DNA of 64,000 nucleotides from Ruegeria sp. HKCCA6707 (GCF_013033515.1 NZ_WQEG01000002.1:1-64000); one strand, 5' to 3'. Positions 1-9,676 are shown, counted from the first letter of the stretch. Notes: generated by a model from the sequence alone, not told the origin. A program made the numbers and translations.

Positions 1-53
1 GGGCATCCTGTGGCATCAACTGGACTTGCTAGGGTGGCAGTTGATGTCACTGG

Positions 54-89
54 AAAAGCCCCATCTCCGCGCTTGGAGTTGGGGTTTTT
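54..89 (-). terminator. Rho-independent terminator after alpA
   Basis: Read on the minus strand, a CCCCAACTCC arm pairs imperfectly with GGAGATGGGG across a short GC loop and is followed by CTTTT. It begins just beyond the alpA stop codon, so it probably ends the integrase-orf-alpA transcript. Confidence 0.55.
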
Positions 90-91
90 CA

Positions 92-274
92 TCAGATGAC
101 CTCCGGACGGTTCTCTAGCCATCCACGAATCAAACTTTCAGGCCAACGCACAGCTTTGGTGGTTAGTCTAACGGGGCGAGGAAACTCTCCCCGGTTCATC
201 ATGTCGTAGATGGTGCTGCGGCTCAGGCCGGTGATTTCTTCAACTTCGGTGCGCCGGTAATGCTTTTCCAACAT
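92..274 (-). CDS. alpA: AlpA-family DNA-binding regulator
   Basis: A 60-residue winged-helix protein of the AlpA/MerR-like excisionase family. These proteins control integrase expression or excision in prophages and genomic islands. The helix-turn-helix is visible at residues 8-25 (RTEVEEITGLSRSTIYDMM), followed by the family's FPRPVRL wing and a RWPES segment. The start at 274 is chosen over the upstream ATG at 304 because GCAGGAGG lies seven to eight bases before it. It is the last gene of a minus-strand set after a tyrosine integrase and an unknown protein, as expected for a mobile element whose other end lies left of the window. Confidence 0.85.
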   Translation of the reverse strand: MLEKHYRRTEVEEITGLSRSTIYDMMNRGEFPRPVRLTTKAVRWPESLIRGWLENRPEVI

Positions 275-304
275 CTCGGTTACCTCCTGCATTAAGTGGA
301 ACAT

Positions 305-461
305 GCAGGAATGATCGGCTTTATCGAAATTAGGGAAAAGACTTCATGAAATCAATAATTTGGCGCCATATCGCGTAGGGGAACTCGTACCTTTGTAATC
401 CAAATCACCAATTGCTTTTGTGCTTGGGCAATATTGTGCAGGGAATAGAGCAGTATTCGCG
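305..461. other. AT-rich intergenic stretch in mobile element
   Basis: This 157-base gap between alpA and the unknown orf is AT-rich compared with the rest of the window. No convincing gene was seen. It probably carries a separate promoter for alpA. Confidence 0.4.
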
Positions 462-1397
462 TCACGAATGATCCAAACTCGCTTTCCGGCCAGGTGCTGA
501 CAAACTTGGGTTGATTTGGCTGGCAGCCCACCAGTGTTTATCAAACTCTCTCATGCTCATATCTGGGAAAAGGCGGCCTTTTATTTCGCTTTTATTTGCC
601 GGGTTTTCCTCAAATTCTACCAGAATTTGCTCGCTGGGTTGCATGTCTTCAATTGGGGTTTCTCGTTCCCCCTCGACACCTAGGTATTCTAAAGCTTCGT
701 GACACTTTTCTTCACGAATCAATAAGGGAAAGCCATTGTATGGAGATAGCATATTCAAAATGCTGCCGGTTTCCCTGTCGGACCAAAAGAGAGGCGGAGC
801 TTGTGCAGCACCTTTTTCAACAGTGACACCGGAAAGTCCCGCGATCCTGTTGCGAAGCTGTTCACGGACTGTATCCAATTCTTCTTTCAATGACTTAAAT
901 TGGCATGCCGACTCGAGCACACTTAAATCTAAGCAACCTGTAACGTAGTTTACCACCATCCCACGAGCTAACGAGGGCGCAAGCGCAGAAAGTTTGAGGA
1001 AATCCTTCTTGCACATCGCGCTTACAAGTTCGCCGTCCTCATACATTTTCAAAATATCCAAATGTATGGGGGCGGGTATTTCTTTATCTGTCGAGCGAAC
1101 GAGTCGTACAGTTGGTCTTAAAAAAGCCGAAGAAATTTTTACTAGTTGGGCACGGTCATTAACTACAAATTCTAAGTCCAAGTTTGACGACAACGCAGCA
1201 CCAGCAACGACCCAATTAGCTGCAACGGGTAACAAGTGGCCCCCTGGAAAAGCGAGTTCTCTTTCACTGTTATTTTCTATTTCGTCGAATTCCCTCCAGG
1301 AAGACACACCCAGAGTACTGAGAACCCGCCTGTTGATTTCGCTCCTCACCGCATTCCTAAAATATGCAAGGGAGTTAAATCCTTCTGGTGCAATCAT
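462..1397 (-). CDS. Unknown protein coupled to integrase
   Basis: A 311-residue soluble protein I do not recognise. It has no transmembrane segment or signal peptide. A helical, charged stretch at about residues 165-195 (KSLKEELDTVREQLRNRIAG) may form a coiled coil. The C-terminus carries a W-rich basic tail (FDKHWWAASQ ... APGRKA) resembling tails seen in island-borne regulatory proteins. Its ATG overlaps the integrase stop codon (ATGA at 1394-1397), so the two are translationally coupled. Codon use is AT-richer than in chromosomal neighbours, consistent with horizontal transfer. It may be island cargo or a factor assisting recombination; the sequence does not decide. Confidence 0.7.
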   Translation of the reverse strand: MIAPEGFNSLAYFRNAVRSEINRRVLSTLGVSSWREFDEIENNSERELAFPGGHLLPVAANWVVAGAALSSNLDLEFVVNDRAQLVKISSAFLRPTVRLVRSTDKEIPAPIHLDILKMYEDGELVSAMCKKDFLKLSALAPSLARGMVVNYVTGCLDLSVLESACQFKSLKEELDTVREQLRNRIAGLSGVTVEKGAAQAPPLFWSDRETGSILNMLSPYNGFPLLIREEKCHEALEYLGVEGERETPIEDMQPSEQILVEFEENPANKSEIKGRLFPDMSMREFDKHWWAASQINPSLSAPGRKASLDHS

Positions 1398-2581
1398 CGA
1401 CTAGTCCCCACAGTATCTGCCAATTTCGCTGTCACATAATTTGTCCACCGCTGTAAGAGAGTCCGACGCTGATCCAAATGATCGGTCCGCCTGTATGCGC
1501 GTTCAACAGTTCCGCCAACGACATGGCCCAAACACATTTCAGCAACTTCATGTGGTGTGTTTGTGGTCTCAGCGACCCAATCCCGGAAACTGGATCTGAA
1601 CCCATGGGGTCGTGCCTCCATTTCCCGGCGTTCCATTAAACGGGACATTGTCGCGTCGGAGATGACACCCTTGCGGACACTTGGAAAAAGGAACCCGTCG
1701 CGTGATCGCTTCTTAGCTGCTTCAATGATGTCCAGCGCAGCATCCGACAGCGGAACTCGAAAGTCTTCTGTTGCATCCCTACGACCCTTAATGATTTCGG
1801 CGGGGATCGTCCAAACGTCACCGTTAAACTGATCCCGGTGCGCTTTACGTACTGGCCCAGAGCGAACCGCCGTCAATATCAACAGACGCAACGCGAGCTG
1901 TGTCGTCGTGCCGTCGTTAAGGCTGGCATAGAAACTTGGAACATCTAACCAAGGTAGTGCCGGGATGTTTTTGGGTTTATGGCGTTGCTTCCCCAATAGT
2001 GCCCGAGCTTTCATTGTGGCTTGCAGGTCCACATCCAATCCCAACGCAGCTGCGTGCTTCAGACAGATGCCAAGGCGTTCCATTGCTTTGTTAGCGGTTT
2101 CGGCTTTCTCGTGCCAAATCGGGGCCAGAGTGTCTCTTATATCGATCTGGTCAATATCGGCGACAGGAACCCTGCCCAGTTTTGGCAGGACGTGTAGCTC
2201 CAAGGGAGAATACCACCGCCCTGCCTTACCATCGCCCTTTAGCTCTGCCTTGCGGGATTCGAATGCATCAAGAGCAATGTCCTTCAGCAGGTTCATGTTC
2301 CGCTCTGCTTGCCTGCGCTCACGTTCTCGCTCCTTTATCGGGTCCAGGCTCTTGCGAACGACAGCCCGCCACTTCTCGGCTTCTTCGCGCGCCTCTTTCA
2401 ATGATACGCTCGGATAGGCTCCGAGGCCCATTTCCCTACGGCGTCCTTGAACAGTGACCAACAGCACCCACTTGCCTTGTTTGATGTCCCGTTTATGCAG
2501 CCACAGCCCACAACCATCGCCGTATTTTCCGGCTAAGGCTGTCCTGATTTTTGCTCCACTGAGCTTGTTGTTCTGGCGCAT
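1394..2581 (-). CDS. int: Tyrosine-type site-specific integrase
   Basis: A P4-type integrase of 395 residues that cuts and joins att sites. The N-terminal arm-binding DUF4102 domain (about 1-90) includes GLWLHKR and MGLGAYPSVSLKEAR. The catalytic domain shows the first Arg in LTAVRSGPV, the HGFRSSFRDW box, GHVVGG and the nucleophile Tyr in ERAYRR. The frame is open further upstream to 2686, but the ATG at 2581 starts the family's usual N-terminus (KLSGAKIRTALAGKYGDG). It is the boundary gene of the element. No tRNA gene lies next to it on the right, so the attachment site was not identified. Confidence 0.88.
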   Translation of the reverse strand: MRQNNKLSGAKIRTALAGKYGDGCGLWLHKRDIKQGKWVLLVTVQGRRREMGLGAYPSVSLKEAREEAEKWRAVVRKSLDPIKERERERRQAERNMNLLKDIALDAFESRKAELKGDGKAGRWYSPLELHVLPKLGRVPVADIDQIDIRDTLAPIWHEKAETANKAMERLGICLKHAAALGLDVDLQATMKARALLGKQRHKPKNIPALPWLDVPSFYASLNDGTTTQLALRLLILTAVRSGPVRKAHRDQFNGDVWTIPAEIIKGRRDATEDFRVPLSDAALDIIEAAKKRSRDGFLFPSVRKGVISDATMSRLMERREMEARPHGFRSSFRDWVAETTNTPHEVAEMCLGHVVGGTVERAYRRTDHLDQRRTLLQRWTNYVTAKLADTVGTSR

Positions 2582-2784
2582 GGCTAGACAAGTGCTCCTA
2601 GCAGTCCAACTTTCAGTCCCACTTCCATATGTTGTATATAATGGAGTATACAGGAACAACCAGGAACGAAAAACATCAACATTCATTGGTTTGAAGTAAT
2701 TCTAGTGGACATGTCGGCATATACGAGAACACCTAAGAATGCCTGTTCAATGCCCTCCACCCGCACCAAAATTTTCGAAAAATA

Positions 2785-3402
2785 TTAAACGCCGTAGCGC
2801 GACATGAACATATCGACCGCCTGCGTCGCGACGGCCTCGATTTCGTCCTGGGTGAAGGACACCTGAATGCCAAAGACCGACCGATTCCAAATCCGGACTT
2901 TGCAGAGCTCGGACAGCTGTTCAGCTGCCAAGTGGACATCGTCGATCTTCAACTCACCTTTGGCGACGGCCTTGTCCAAATAGGCTGCCATATGTTCCTG
3001 GCCGTTTTTTGGGCCAGCCTGGTAGAACGCTTTGCCAAGTTCGGGGAACCGGTCACGTTCGGCCACACAAATGCGAAAGACCTGCTGAGCAAATTCAGAA
3101 ACCAGAAACCCGGTCAATTGCGTGGCAGCGATCATCAAGACTTCGCGCGCCGGTTTCGTTTCATCGATCATCGCGATCACCCTCTCAGCCATCCGGCTGC
3201 ATTCGGTCTGGGCGACTTCGGAAAACAAAAGGCGTTTGTCTGGGAAATAGCTGTACAAGGTGGCCTTCGAGACCCCGGCGGCGCGGGCGATATCGTCTAC
3301 GCTTGCGCCTTCGAACCCGTCTGCCATGAAAACCTCTCGCGCGCCGCGCAGCACCTGATCAAATTTGCGCCCGGTGCGTAGAATCGTGGCAGTTTGGGTC
3401 AT
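2785..3402 (-). CDS. TetR/AcrR-family repressor
   Basis: A 205-residue transcriptional regulator. The N-terminal helix-turn-helix (residues 15-62) has the typical ASVDDIARAAGVSKATLY and SYFPDKRLLF sequence. The remaining helical part is the ligand-binding and dimer domain, of the AefR-like type found in many alphaproteobacteria. It is transcribed divergently from an AEC-type permease, and two inverted repeats lie in the gap, so it probably represses itself and the transporter. The ligand is unknown. Confidence 0.88.
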   Translation of the reverse strand: MTQTATILRTGRKFDQVLRGAREVFMADGFEGASVDDIARAAGVSKATLYSYFPDKRLLFSEVAQTECSRMAERVIAMIDETKPAREVLMIAATQLTGFLVSEFAQQVFRICVAERDRFPELGKAFYQAGPKNGQEHMAAYLDKAVAKGELKIDDVHLAAEQLSELCKVRIWNRSVFGIQVSFTQDEIEAVATQAVDMFMSRYGV

Positions 3403-3431
3403 GACACCTCCTTGAGTATCCGTCGAGAATA

Positions 3432-3466
3432 TAAACCATTTAGTTTAGTATCAACGATTTTTGATA
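3432..3466. promoter_or_regulatory. Two palindromes, probable TetR operator
   Basis: TAAAC-N6-GTTTA (3432-3447) is followed by TATCAA-N6-TTGATA (3449-3466). Both lie between the divergent tetR and AEC transporter genes, where a TetR-type dimer would be expected to bind. Assignment to this TetR is inference. Confidence 0.5.
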
Positions 3467-3534
3467 ACCACGTGTCTCGTTTCAATGCGGTAAAGGCCCT
3501 TGCGGCACACGACAGCTGTGCTAGGGACACTTTC

Positions 3535-4464
3535 ATGGTCGAGATTTTTTTGCGCACTCTGCCCTTCTTTGCGATCATCGGCCTGGGCTATTGGGCTGGG
3601 CGCACACGGTTTTTTCCGGCCGAGGCGACGGCCTATCTGACGAAGTTCGTTTTCTATTTCGCCCTGTCCGCCATGCTCTTCCGGTTTTCGGCTACGCTGC
3701 CCTTTGACGAAATATTCGATGTGAAACTGGTGATCGGGTACCTGGTTGGCACATTGGCGGTCTATAGCCTGGCAACGCTGGTGGCCTATTTGCGCGGGCT
3801 CGACATCCCTACCGGAGCGGTCGAGGCTCAATGCGCAGCCATTGGGAATGTGGGCTTTTTGGGCCTGCCGATGCTTGCGCTATTGTTCACCGAAGCCGCG
3901 ATAGGCCCGGTCATGGTGGTTTTGACCGTGGATTTGGTGGTGTTTTCTTCGCTGATCGTCATCCTGATAAACGGAGGCCGGGACGGACGGCTGTCATGGC
4001 GCATGGTGCGGCAGATCGGGAAAGGGCTGCTGACAAACCCGATGATCCTGTCGATCTCGGCAGGTGTGGCATGGTCTGCACTAAAGTTCCCAGTTCCTGC
4101 ACCTCTGACCGACTTTCTGACAATTCTGGGCGGAGCCGCTACCCCCGGTGCTTTGTTTGCCATTGGCGCGTCGTTGGCCGGGAAGTCCGCTGAACGCATC
4201 CAGGTTGCGGGTTGGCTGAGCTTTTGCAAGCTGGTGATCCACCCGCTTTGCGTCGCCATCATGTTGCTTTATGTGCTGCCAATTGCCCCGTTCTCGGCGG
4301 CTATAGCAATTTCTGCGGCCGCCCTGCCCGTGGCAGGTAACGTCTATATTCTGGCAGCGCATTATGGCATTGCGCCGCAACGGGCATCAGCTGCAATTTT
4401 GCTTTCAACAATGCTCAGCATTTTTACAGTCCCGGTCGTCATCGGCTGGATTAGCGCTCTCTGA
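3535..4464 (+). CDS. AEC-family permease
   Basis: A 309-residue inner-membrane transporter of the auxin efflux carrier (AEC, MdcF-like) family, whose bacterial members move small organic acids. About ten hydrophobic segments are visible in two five-helix halves, with the conserved NVGFLGLPM motif near residue 108 and ALPVAGNVYILA near 270. The reading frame extends upstream to 3394, but the ATG at 3535 (MVEIFLRTLPFFAIIGLGYW) gives the standard N-terminus starting directly in helix 1. The divergent TetR gene is its likely regulator. The substrate cannot be told from sequence. Confidence 0.82.
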   Translation: MVEIFLRTLPFFAIIGLGYWAGRTRFFPAEATAYLTKFVFYFALSAMLFRFSATLPFDEIFDVKLVIGYLVGTLAVYSLATLVAYLRGLDIPTGAVEAQCAAIGNVGFLGLPMLALLFTEAAIGPVMVVLTVDLVVFSSLIVILINGGRDGRLSWRMVRQIGKGLLTNPMILSISAGVAWSALKFPVPAPLTDFLTILGGAATPGALFAIGASLAGKSAERIQVAGWLSFCKLVIHPLCVAIMLLYVLPIAPFSAAIAISAAALPVAGNVYILAAHYGIAPQRASAAILLSTMLSIFTVPVVIGWISAL

Positions 4465-4565
4465 TCTTCACCAATGGTAAATTATGCGCGCTTTCTGCAC
4501 CTGCACTTTACCTTGCGCTTGCAGGCCGTTAGCCATGTCCCAAACTCATTGCAAGGAAGAGCGTG

Positions 4566-5399
4566 ATGGAAACCCTTTCGGAAAATGCATGCTTTGGTGG
4601 TGTACAAGGCGTCTATCGCCATGCGTCGTCAGCCTGCCAATGCGATATGACTTTCGGGCTATTCCTGCCCGCCGAAGCAAAAGACGGCCCTGTCCCGATT
4701 CTGTGGTATCTGTCTGGCCTGACCTGCACGCATGAAAACGCGATGACCAAAGCCGGGGCGCAGGCCTGGGCTGCGGAACAGGGGATCGCAATTGTCTTTC
4801 CCGACACGTCCCCACGTGGCGCGGGCGTCGCCGATCACGACGACTATGATCTGGGACAGGGTGCCGGGTTCTATGTGAACGCCACACAAGAACCCTGGGC
4901 CCCGCATTTTCAGATGTGGGACTACATCGCGACCGAGTTGCCCGAACTGTTGGTCGAAAACTTCGCCATAGACGCCGATCGCCAGGCCATCACCGGGCAT
5001 TCGATGGGTGGGCACGGCGCCTTGACGCTGGCGACGAACTTGCCAGGTCGCTACCGTTCGGTCTCGGCTTTTGCACCGATCTGCAACCCGACCGGGGCCG
5101 ATTGGGGCCGCAAGCAGTTGAGCGCGTATCTGGGGGATGACACAGCGGGCTGGAGCAAACATGACGCCTCGCTGTTGATGAAGGAAAAGGGGTTTGACGG
5201 GCCGGTGCTGATAGATACCGGTGCCGAAGACCAGTTCATGGATCTTTTGCGCCCGGAAACGTTGGCACTGGCCATTGTCGAACGTCGCCAGCAAGCCATT
5301 TACCGGCTTCAGCCGGGTTATGATCATTCCTATTTCTTTGTGTCCACCTTCATGGAAGACCACATCACCTTCCATGCCGAAGCGCTATACGGGGACTGA
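4566..5399 (+). CDS. fghA: S-formylglutathione hydrolase
   Basis: A 277-residue cytosolic esterase-fold enzyme that hydrolyses S-formylglutathione to formate and glutathione, the second step of glutathione-dependent formaldehyde oxidation. Visible features are the oxyanion region LSGLTCTHENAM, nucleophile Ser in GHSMGGHGA (about residue 147), acidic residue in DTGAEDQF and His in GYDHSYFF, at the usual family length. The ATG at 4566 has AAGGAAG six bases upstream; a GTG three bases earlier is less likely. The next gene, sthA, starts three bases after its stop, so they are probably cotranscribed. No formaldehyde dehydrogenase gene is in this window. Confidence 0.93.
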   Translation: METLSENACFGGVQGVYRHASSACQCDMTFGLFLPAEAKDGPVPILWYLSGLTCTHENAMTKAGAQAWAAEQGIAIVFPDTSPRGAGVADHDDYDLGQGAGFYVNATQEPWAPHFQMWDYIATELPELLVENFAIDADRQAITGHSMGGHGALTLATNLPGRYRSVSAFAPICNPTGADWGRKQLSAYLGDDTAGWSKHDASLLMKEKGFDGPVLIDTGAEDQFMDLLRPETLALAIVERRQQAIYRLQPGYDHSYFFVSTFMEDHITFHAEALYGD

Positions 5400-5402
5400 A
5401 GC

Positions 5403-6854
5403 ATGAGCGATTTTGACTATGACCTGATTATCATTGGATCAGGCCCCTCTGGGCGTTCAGCAGCAATTCAGGCGGGGAAGCTACAACATCGGGTGCTGGT
5501 CATCGACCGCCATGACCGGTTGGGTGGCGTTTCCGTTCATACAGGAACAATACCGTCGAAAACCCTGCGGGAGACTGTTCTCAACCTGTCAGGCTGGCGC
5601 GAACGCAGCTTTTATGGGCGCTCGTACCGTGTGAAGGACCAGATCCGGGCAGAAGACCTTAAGGCACGGCTGCATATGACGTTGGATCATGAAGTCGATG
5701 TTTTGGAACACCAGTTCAACCGCAACCATGTGGACACGCTGAGCGGTCTGGCGAAATTCATCGGCCCGCACGAGGTTGAGGTTGCCACCGATTCCGGCGA
5801 CACCACGCGCCTGACGGCGGCCAAGTTTCTGATTGCAACCGGCACCAAGACCTATCGCCCGAATTATGTGCCATTCAATGGCAAGACGGTTGTGGACGGG
5901 GATGATTTCCTAGAAATGGCGGAAATCCCACGCTCGCTGGTGGTGATTGGCGCAGGTGTGATCGGTGTGGAATATGCCACCATGTTCTCGGCGCTCGATG
6001 TACGCGTGACGCTGATCGAGCCGCGCGAGACCTTCCTTGATTTCATAGATACCCGATTGATCCACGAGTTCACCCATCAGATTCGCGAAAATGGCGTGGA
6101 TCTGCGGCTGGGTTCGGCGGTCGAAAAGATCGAAGATGCAGGCAGCCATGTCGAGGTGACGTTGGAAAACGGGCGCCATGTGCGGGCCGAGATGCTGCTT
6201 TTTGCAGCCGGTCGCATGGGTGCCACTTCAGCGCTGAACCTGGAGGCTGTGGGGATCGAGACCGATCATCGCAACCGGATCAATGTCGACCGCAAGACCT
6301 ATCAAACTTCGGTTCCGCATATCTATGCGACCGGGGACGTCATCGGTCATCCATCGCTGGCCTCGACCTCTTTGCAACAAGGCCGTGTGGCCGCTTGCCA
6401 TGCGCTGGACACGCCAACCTTGCCGGAAAGCCCGTGGTACCCCTATGGCATCTATTCGGTACCCGAGATGTCGACCTGCGGCATGTCCGAAGAAGAGCTG
6501 CAGGAGCGTGGAATACCCTATGAGGTCGGCGTGGCACGGTTCCGTGAAACCTCACGCGGGCATATCATGGGGCTGGAACATGGCATGCTGAAGATGCTTT
6601 TCTCGCTCAAGACCCGCCGCGTCTTGGGGGTGCAGATCGTGGGCGAAGGGGCGACCGAGTTGATCCATATCGCCCAAGCAGTGCTGAACCTGAAAGGCAC
6701 CGTCGACTATTTCGTGCAGAACACGTTCAACTATCCGACGCTGGCCGAGGCCTACAAGATCGCCGGTCTGGACGCCTTTAACCGGATGCCGATCCCGGAC
6801 GAGTTCAAAGTGCGCAAGAAGCCCGCCGCAAAGAAAAAGGCCAAATCGGCGTGA
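5403..6854 (+). CDS. sthA: Soluble pyridine nucleotide transhydrogenase
   Basis: A 483-residue FAD flavoprotein that interconverts NADPH and NADH (Si-specific transhydrogenase, UdhA/SthA). The N-terminal FAD-binding motif is [10 protein letters not shown] and the second Rossmann motif [10 protein letters not shown]. The redox-active Cys pair of the lipoamide dehydrogenase family is absent; the matching stretch reads [17 protein letters not shown], the hallmark of SthA. The C-terminal dimerisation domain (350-465) is present and the tail is Lys-rich. It follows fghA by three bases and overlaps the next gene by four. Confidence 0.93.
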   Translation: MSDFDYDLIIIGSGPSGRSAAIQAGKLQHRVLVIDRHDRLGGVSVHTGTIPSKTLRETVLNLSGWRERSFYGRSYRVKDQIRAEDLKARLHMTLDHEVDVLEHQFNRNHVDTLSGLAKFIGPHEVEVATDSGDTTRLTAAKFLIATGTKTYRPNYVPFNGKTVVDGDDFLEMAEIPRSLVVIGAGVIGVEYATMFSALDVRVTLIEPRETFLDFIDTRLIHEFTHQIRENGVDLRLGSAVEKIEDAGSHVEVTLENGRHVRAEMLLFAAGRMGATSALNLEAVGIETDHRNRINVDRKTYQTSVPHIYATGDVIGHPSLASTSLQQGRVAACHALDTPTLPESPWYPYGIYSVPEMSTCGMSEEELQERGIPYEVGVARFRETSRGHIMGLEHGMLKMLFSLKTRRVLGVQIVGEGATELIHIAQAVLNLKGTVDYFVQNTFNYPTLAEAYKIAGLDAFNRMPIPDEFKVRKKPAAKKKAKSA

Positions 6855-7306
6855 CAACACTTTATATCGACGGCGATGCCTGTCCGGTGAAAGCCGAGGC
6901 AGAGCGCGTGGCAACCCGCCACAAAGTGCCACTGGCCCTAGTTTCGAACGGAGGGCTGCGCCCGTCACCCAATCCGCTGGTGCAGGTTGTCATCGTGTCC
7001 GAGGGTGCCGACGAGGCGGATAAGTGGATCGCCGAGCGCTGCGGTGCGGGAGATGTGGTGGTGACATCCGACATTCCTCTGGCCGCCAAATGTGTCGAAG
7101 CCGGCGCACGGGTGTTGCGACCCAATGGCGAGGCCTTCACCGCCGCCAATATCGGCCAGCAATTGGCGATGCGTGATCTGATGGCCGATCTGCGTGCAGC
7201 CAACCCTCTGGGACAGGGAGGTGGTGGCAAACCCTTTGGCAAGGCGGACCGGTCGCGGTTCCTTGACGCTTTGGAGCGAGAGCTGCGAGCCGCCAAGCGA
7301 GGCTGA
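6851..7306 (+). CDS. YaiI/YqxD family protein (DUF188)
   Basis: A 151-residue protein of the UPF0178/DUF188 family. It starts with the diagnostic [17 protein letters not shown], followed by [11 protein letters not shown] and a [19 protein letters not shown] segment resembling a PIN-like nuclease fold. Function is unproven. The GTG start overlaps the sthA stop, so translation is coupled; the only alternative start would cut into the conserved DGDACP motif. Confidence 0.88.
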   Translation: MTTLYIDGDACPVKAEAERVATRHKVPLALVSNGGLRPSPNPLVQVVIVSEGADEADKWIAERCGAGDVVVTSDIPLAAKCVEAGARVLRPNGEAFTAANIGQQLAMRDLMADLRAANPLGQGGGGKPFGKADRSRFLDALERELRAAKRG

Positions 7307-7470
7307 CACTCCCGCCGGTCATCGACGCATCAAAGATGCGCCTTTTCCCGTTGGGCCCGGCAGCGCTGCGCGCTGCGGTCGGTGCTTGCATCCCAGGCTT
7401 AGGATTGGTTCAGTTCCGGGACCAATGGCATTCAGGCGCCAAGGCGCTGTCGGGCAGAAAGCGAGGCGAG

Positions 7471-8379
7471 ATGAAGGTTCTGCAAATCCCGTTTGAAGAG
7501 GGACAAGCCAATCTGGATTGGCTGGAGCTGACACAGGCGTTGGCAGAGGGGCATACCCGCCCCAAGGCCGAGATTCAGGACAGCTTCCTCTATCGCGGCA
7601 AAGATACGCTGCTGTCTCGGGCGGCATGGATCGATGGGCTGGGGCTGGCCGTCAAATCCGCCACCGTGTTTCCAGGCAACGCCGAAAAGGGGCAGCCACC
7701 GATCAACGGGTCGGTCAGCCTGTTTGATGACAAGGACGGGCAATTCACGGCGCTTTTGGATTTCCACCTTGTGACCAAGTGGAAAACCGCCGGTGACAGC
7801 CTGTTGGGCGCGTTGCGGCTGGCCAACCCTGACAGCCAGTCGGTGCTGATTGTGGGTGCCGGGCCGGTTGCGGCCTCGCTATGTGAGGCGTTCTCGGCAG
7901 GTTTTCCGAAGGTGCAATTGTCCGTTTGGAACCGGACAACCGCCAAGGCCGAAGCGCTGGCGCACGAGATGGGGCATGTCGACGTGGCGTATGATCTGGC
8001 AGAGGCGGTACACCAAGCCGATATCGTCCTGACGGCCACTATGAGCACCGAACCCGTGATCAAAGGCGAATGGCTGCGCCCTGGGCAGCATTTGAACCTG
8101 ATCGGCGCCTATCGTCCTGACATGCGCGAGGTCGACGACGCGGTGCTGAGGCGCTCGGCGATCTATGTGGACAGCTTTGAGTCGACCGTGGAGCATATTG
8201 GCGAGATCAAGACCCCAATTGCCGAGGGGGTGATCTCGCGCAGTGACCTGATCGCCGATTTCTACGGGCTGGATCAGTTCCACCCCGACCCTTCCACCGT
8301 GACGCTGTTCAAGAATGGCGGTGGGGCGCATCTGGACTTGATGACCAGCCACTATATCCAAAGCAAATTCGCCCCGTGA
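7471..8379 (+). CDS. Ornithine cyclodeaminase family protein
   Basis: A 302-residue NAD(P)-dependent enzyme of the ornithine cyclodeaminase/mu-crystallin family, which includes ketimine reductases and proline-forming enzymes. The Rossmann motif VLIVGAGPVAASLCEAF lies near residue 125. Substrate-side motifs include LSRAAWIDGLGLAVKSATVFP and HLNLIGAYRPDMREVD. The ATG at 7471 follows a GAGGCGAG ribosome site; the longer frame from 7336 adds a non-homologous Arg/Gly-rich leader. The exact reaction cannot be deduced. It converges with an MFS gene, the two stops being adjacent at 8379/8380. Confidence 0.85.
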   Translation: MKVLQIPFEEGQANLDWLELTQALAEGHTRPKAEIQDSFLYRGKDTLLSRAAWIDGLGLAVKSATVFPGNAEKGQPPINGSVSLFDDKDGQFTALLDFHLVTKWKTAGDSLLGALRLANPDSQSVLIVGAGPVAASLCEAFSAGFPKVQLSVWNRTTAKAEALAHEMGHVDVAYDLAEAVHQADIVLTATMSTEPVIKGEWLRPGQHLNLIGAYRPDMREVDDAVLRRSAIYVDSFESTVEHIGEIKTPIAEGVISRSDLIADFYGLDQFHPDPSTVTLFKNGGGAHLDLMTSHYIQSKFAP

Positions 8380-9621
8380 TCACGCAGCGGCGGGGATCGA
8401 CGGCCTGTTCTCGCGAATGGGAAGGTGGACAATGGCGCTGAACGCGCCGATGGCAACACCGATCCACCAGACCAGAGAATAGTCGCCGAACTGATCATAC
8501 ATGCGCCCGCCCAGCCAGACGCCCAAGAAGCTGCCGATCTGGTGGCTGAGGAAGATGATGCCATAAAGCGTACCCATATAGCGCACACCGTACAGATGCG
8601 CCACAAGGCCCGAGGTCAGCGGCACCGTGGCCAGCCAGAGCGAGCCCATCACCAGCGAAAACACGATGACCGACATGGGCGTGATCGGGAACAGGATGAA
8701 CAAGGCGGCGGCAACGGTGCGGCCCGTGTAGACAGCGGCCAGCAGGTATTTCTTGGGGAAGTGATTGCCCGCCCAACCGGCCAATAGGGTGCCACCGATG
8801 TTGGCCAAACCAATCAACGATATCGCCACAGCGCCCAGAGCAGAGGTCGAGGTAATTCCCATAGAGTGCAGTACGCCGCCGGGTTGAATCGAGCCGCACA
8901 TTTCGGTCACGAAGGCGGGGAAATGGGCGGTGATAAACCCCAATTGATAGCCACAGCTGAAAAAGCCAATGAAAATCAATGAATATGAGGGATCGCGGAA
9001 GGCGCGGACAAGGATTTGCCCCATGCTTTCTTGCAGTTCGGCCTTGTTGGCGGGCTGCGGCGCGCGCATCAGCGGCAGGGTCAGAACCAGCGCTAGAATG
9101 GCAACGGCAAAGACAATGAACACCTGCTGCCAAGGCATGAAGGTCAGCAACCACTCTGCTGTCGGCGCCCCGATGACCTGACCAAAACTGCCTGCGGCCG
9201 TGACAATGGCCAGCGACATTGAACGGTTCTCATCCGTTGCCGCCCGCCCGACCACCGCCAGCACAACCCCGAACCCGGTGCCTGCGATTCCGAAACCGAC
9301 AAGCCAGGCGTACATCTGATGTTCAAACGGGGTGACAGACCACGCGGTCAGCACCATGCCCGCCGCATAGGTCAATGCCCCCAGCACAATGGCACGGCGG
9401 TCTCCGACTTTTTCGGCGATCGCTCCGAAAATCGGCTGTCCGATGCCCCAGGCCAGGTTCTGGATCGCAATCGCCATAGAGAATTCCGAACGTAGCCAGC
9501 CGAATTCTTCGGCGACCGGGATCTGAAACACACCAAACGAGGCCCGCACAGCAAAGCTGACGGTGATGATGATACAGCCGACGATCAGGATCGGGTTCAA
9601 GAGACGTACGGTGTGAGGCAT
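8380..9621 (-). CDS. MFS transporter
   Basis: A 413-residue major facilitator with 12 predicted membrane segments. Motif-A-like loops are visible as AEKVGDRRAIVLGA after helix 2. Its overall form (short N-terminus, RASFGVFQIPVAEEFGW before helix 2) matches the oxalate/formate antiporter-like and monocarboxylate branch of the MFS. The substrate is not determinable. It is divergent from zapE, and a strong palindrome with a half-site lies in the shared promoter region. Confidence 0.85.
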   Translation of the reverse strand: MPHTVRLLNPILIVGCIIITVSFAVRASFGVFQIPVAEEFGWLRSEFSMAIAIQNLAWGIGQPIFGAIAEKVGDRRAIVLGALTYAAGMVLTAWSVTPFEHQMYAWLVGFGIAGTGFGVVLAVVGRAATDENRSMSLAIVTAAGSFGQVIGAPTAEWLLTFMPWQQVFIVFAVAILALVLTLPLMRAPQPANKAELQESMGQILVRAFRDPSYSLIFIGFFSCGYQLGFITAHFPAFVTEMCGSIQPGGVLHSMGITSTSALGAVAISLIGLANIGGTLLAGWAGNHFPKKYLLAAVYTGRTVAAALFILFPITPMSVIVFSLVMGSLWLATVPLTSGLVAHLYGVRYMGTLYGIIFLSHQIGSFLGVWLGGRMYDQFGDYSLVWWIGVAIGAFSAIVHLPIRENRPSIPAAA

Positions 9622-9676
9622 GGTGTCCTGCGAATGAGTGGTTTGGCGAGCCTAAATGCTAGTTAGGCCGCGTCAA

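Noticed and set aside
2582..2784. Attachment site or tRNA 3' end beside the integrase
   Set aside because: No tRNA-like sequence or direct repeat could be identified there; the other end is outside the window.
4659..5375. 238-residue minus-strand frame opposite fghA
   Set aside because: fghA shows its catalytic triad on the plus strand; this is a shadow.
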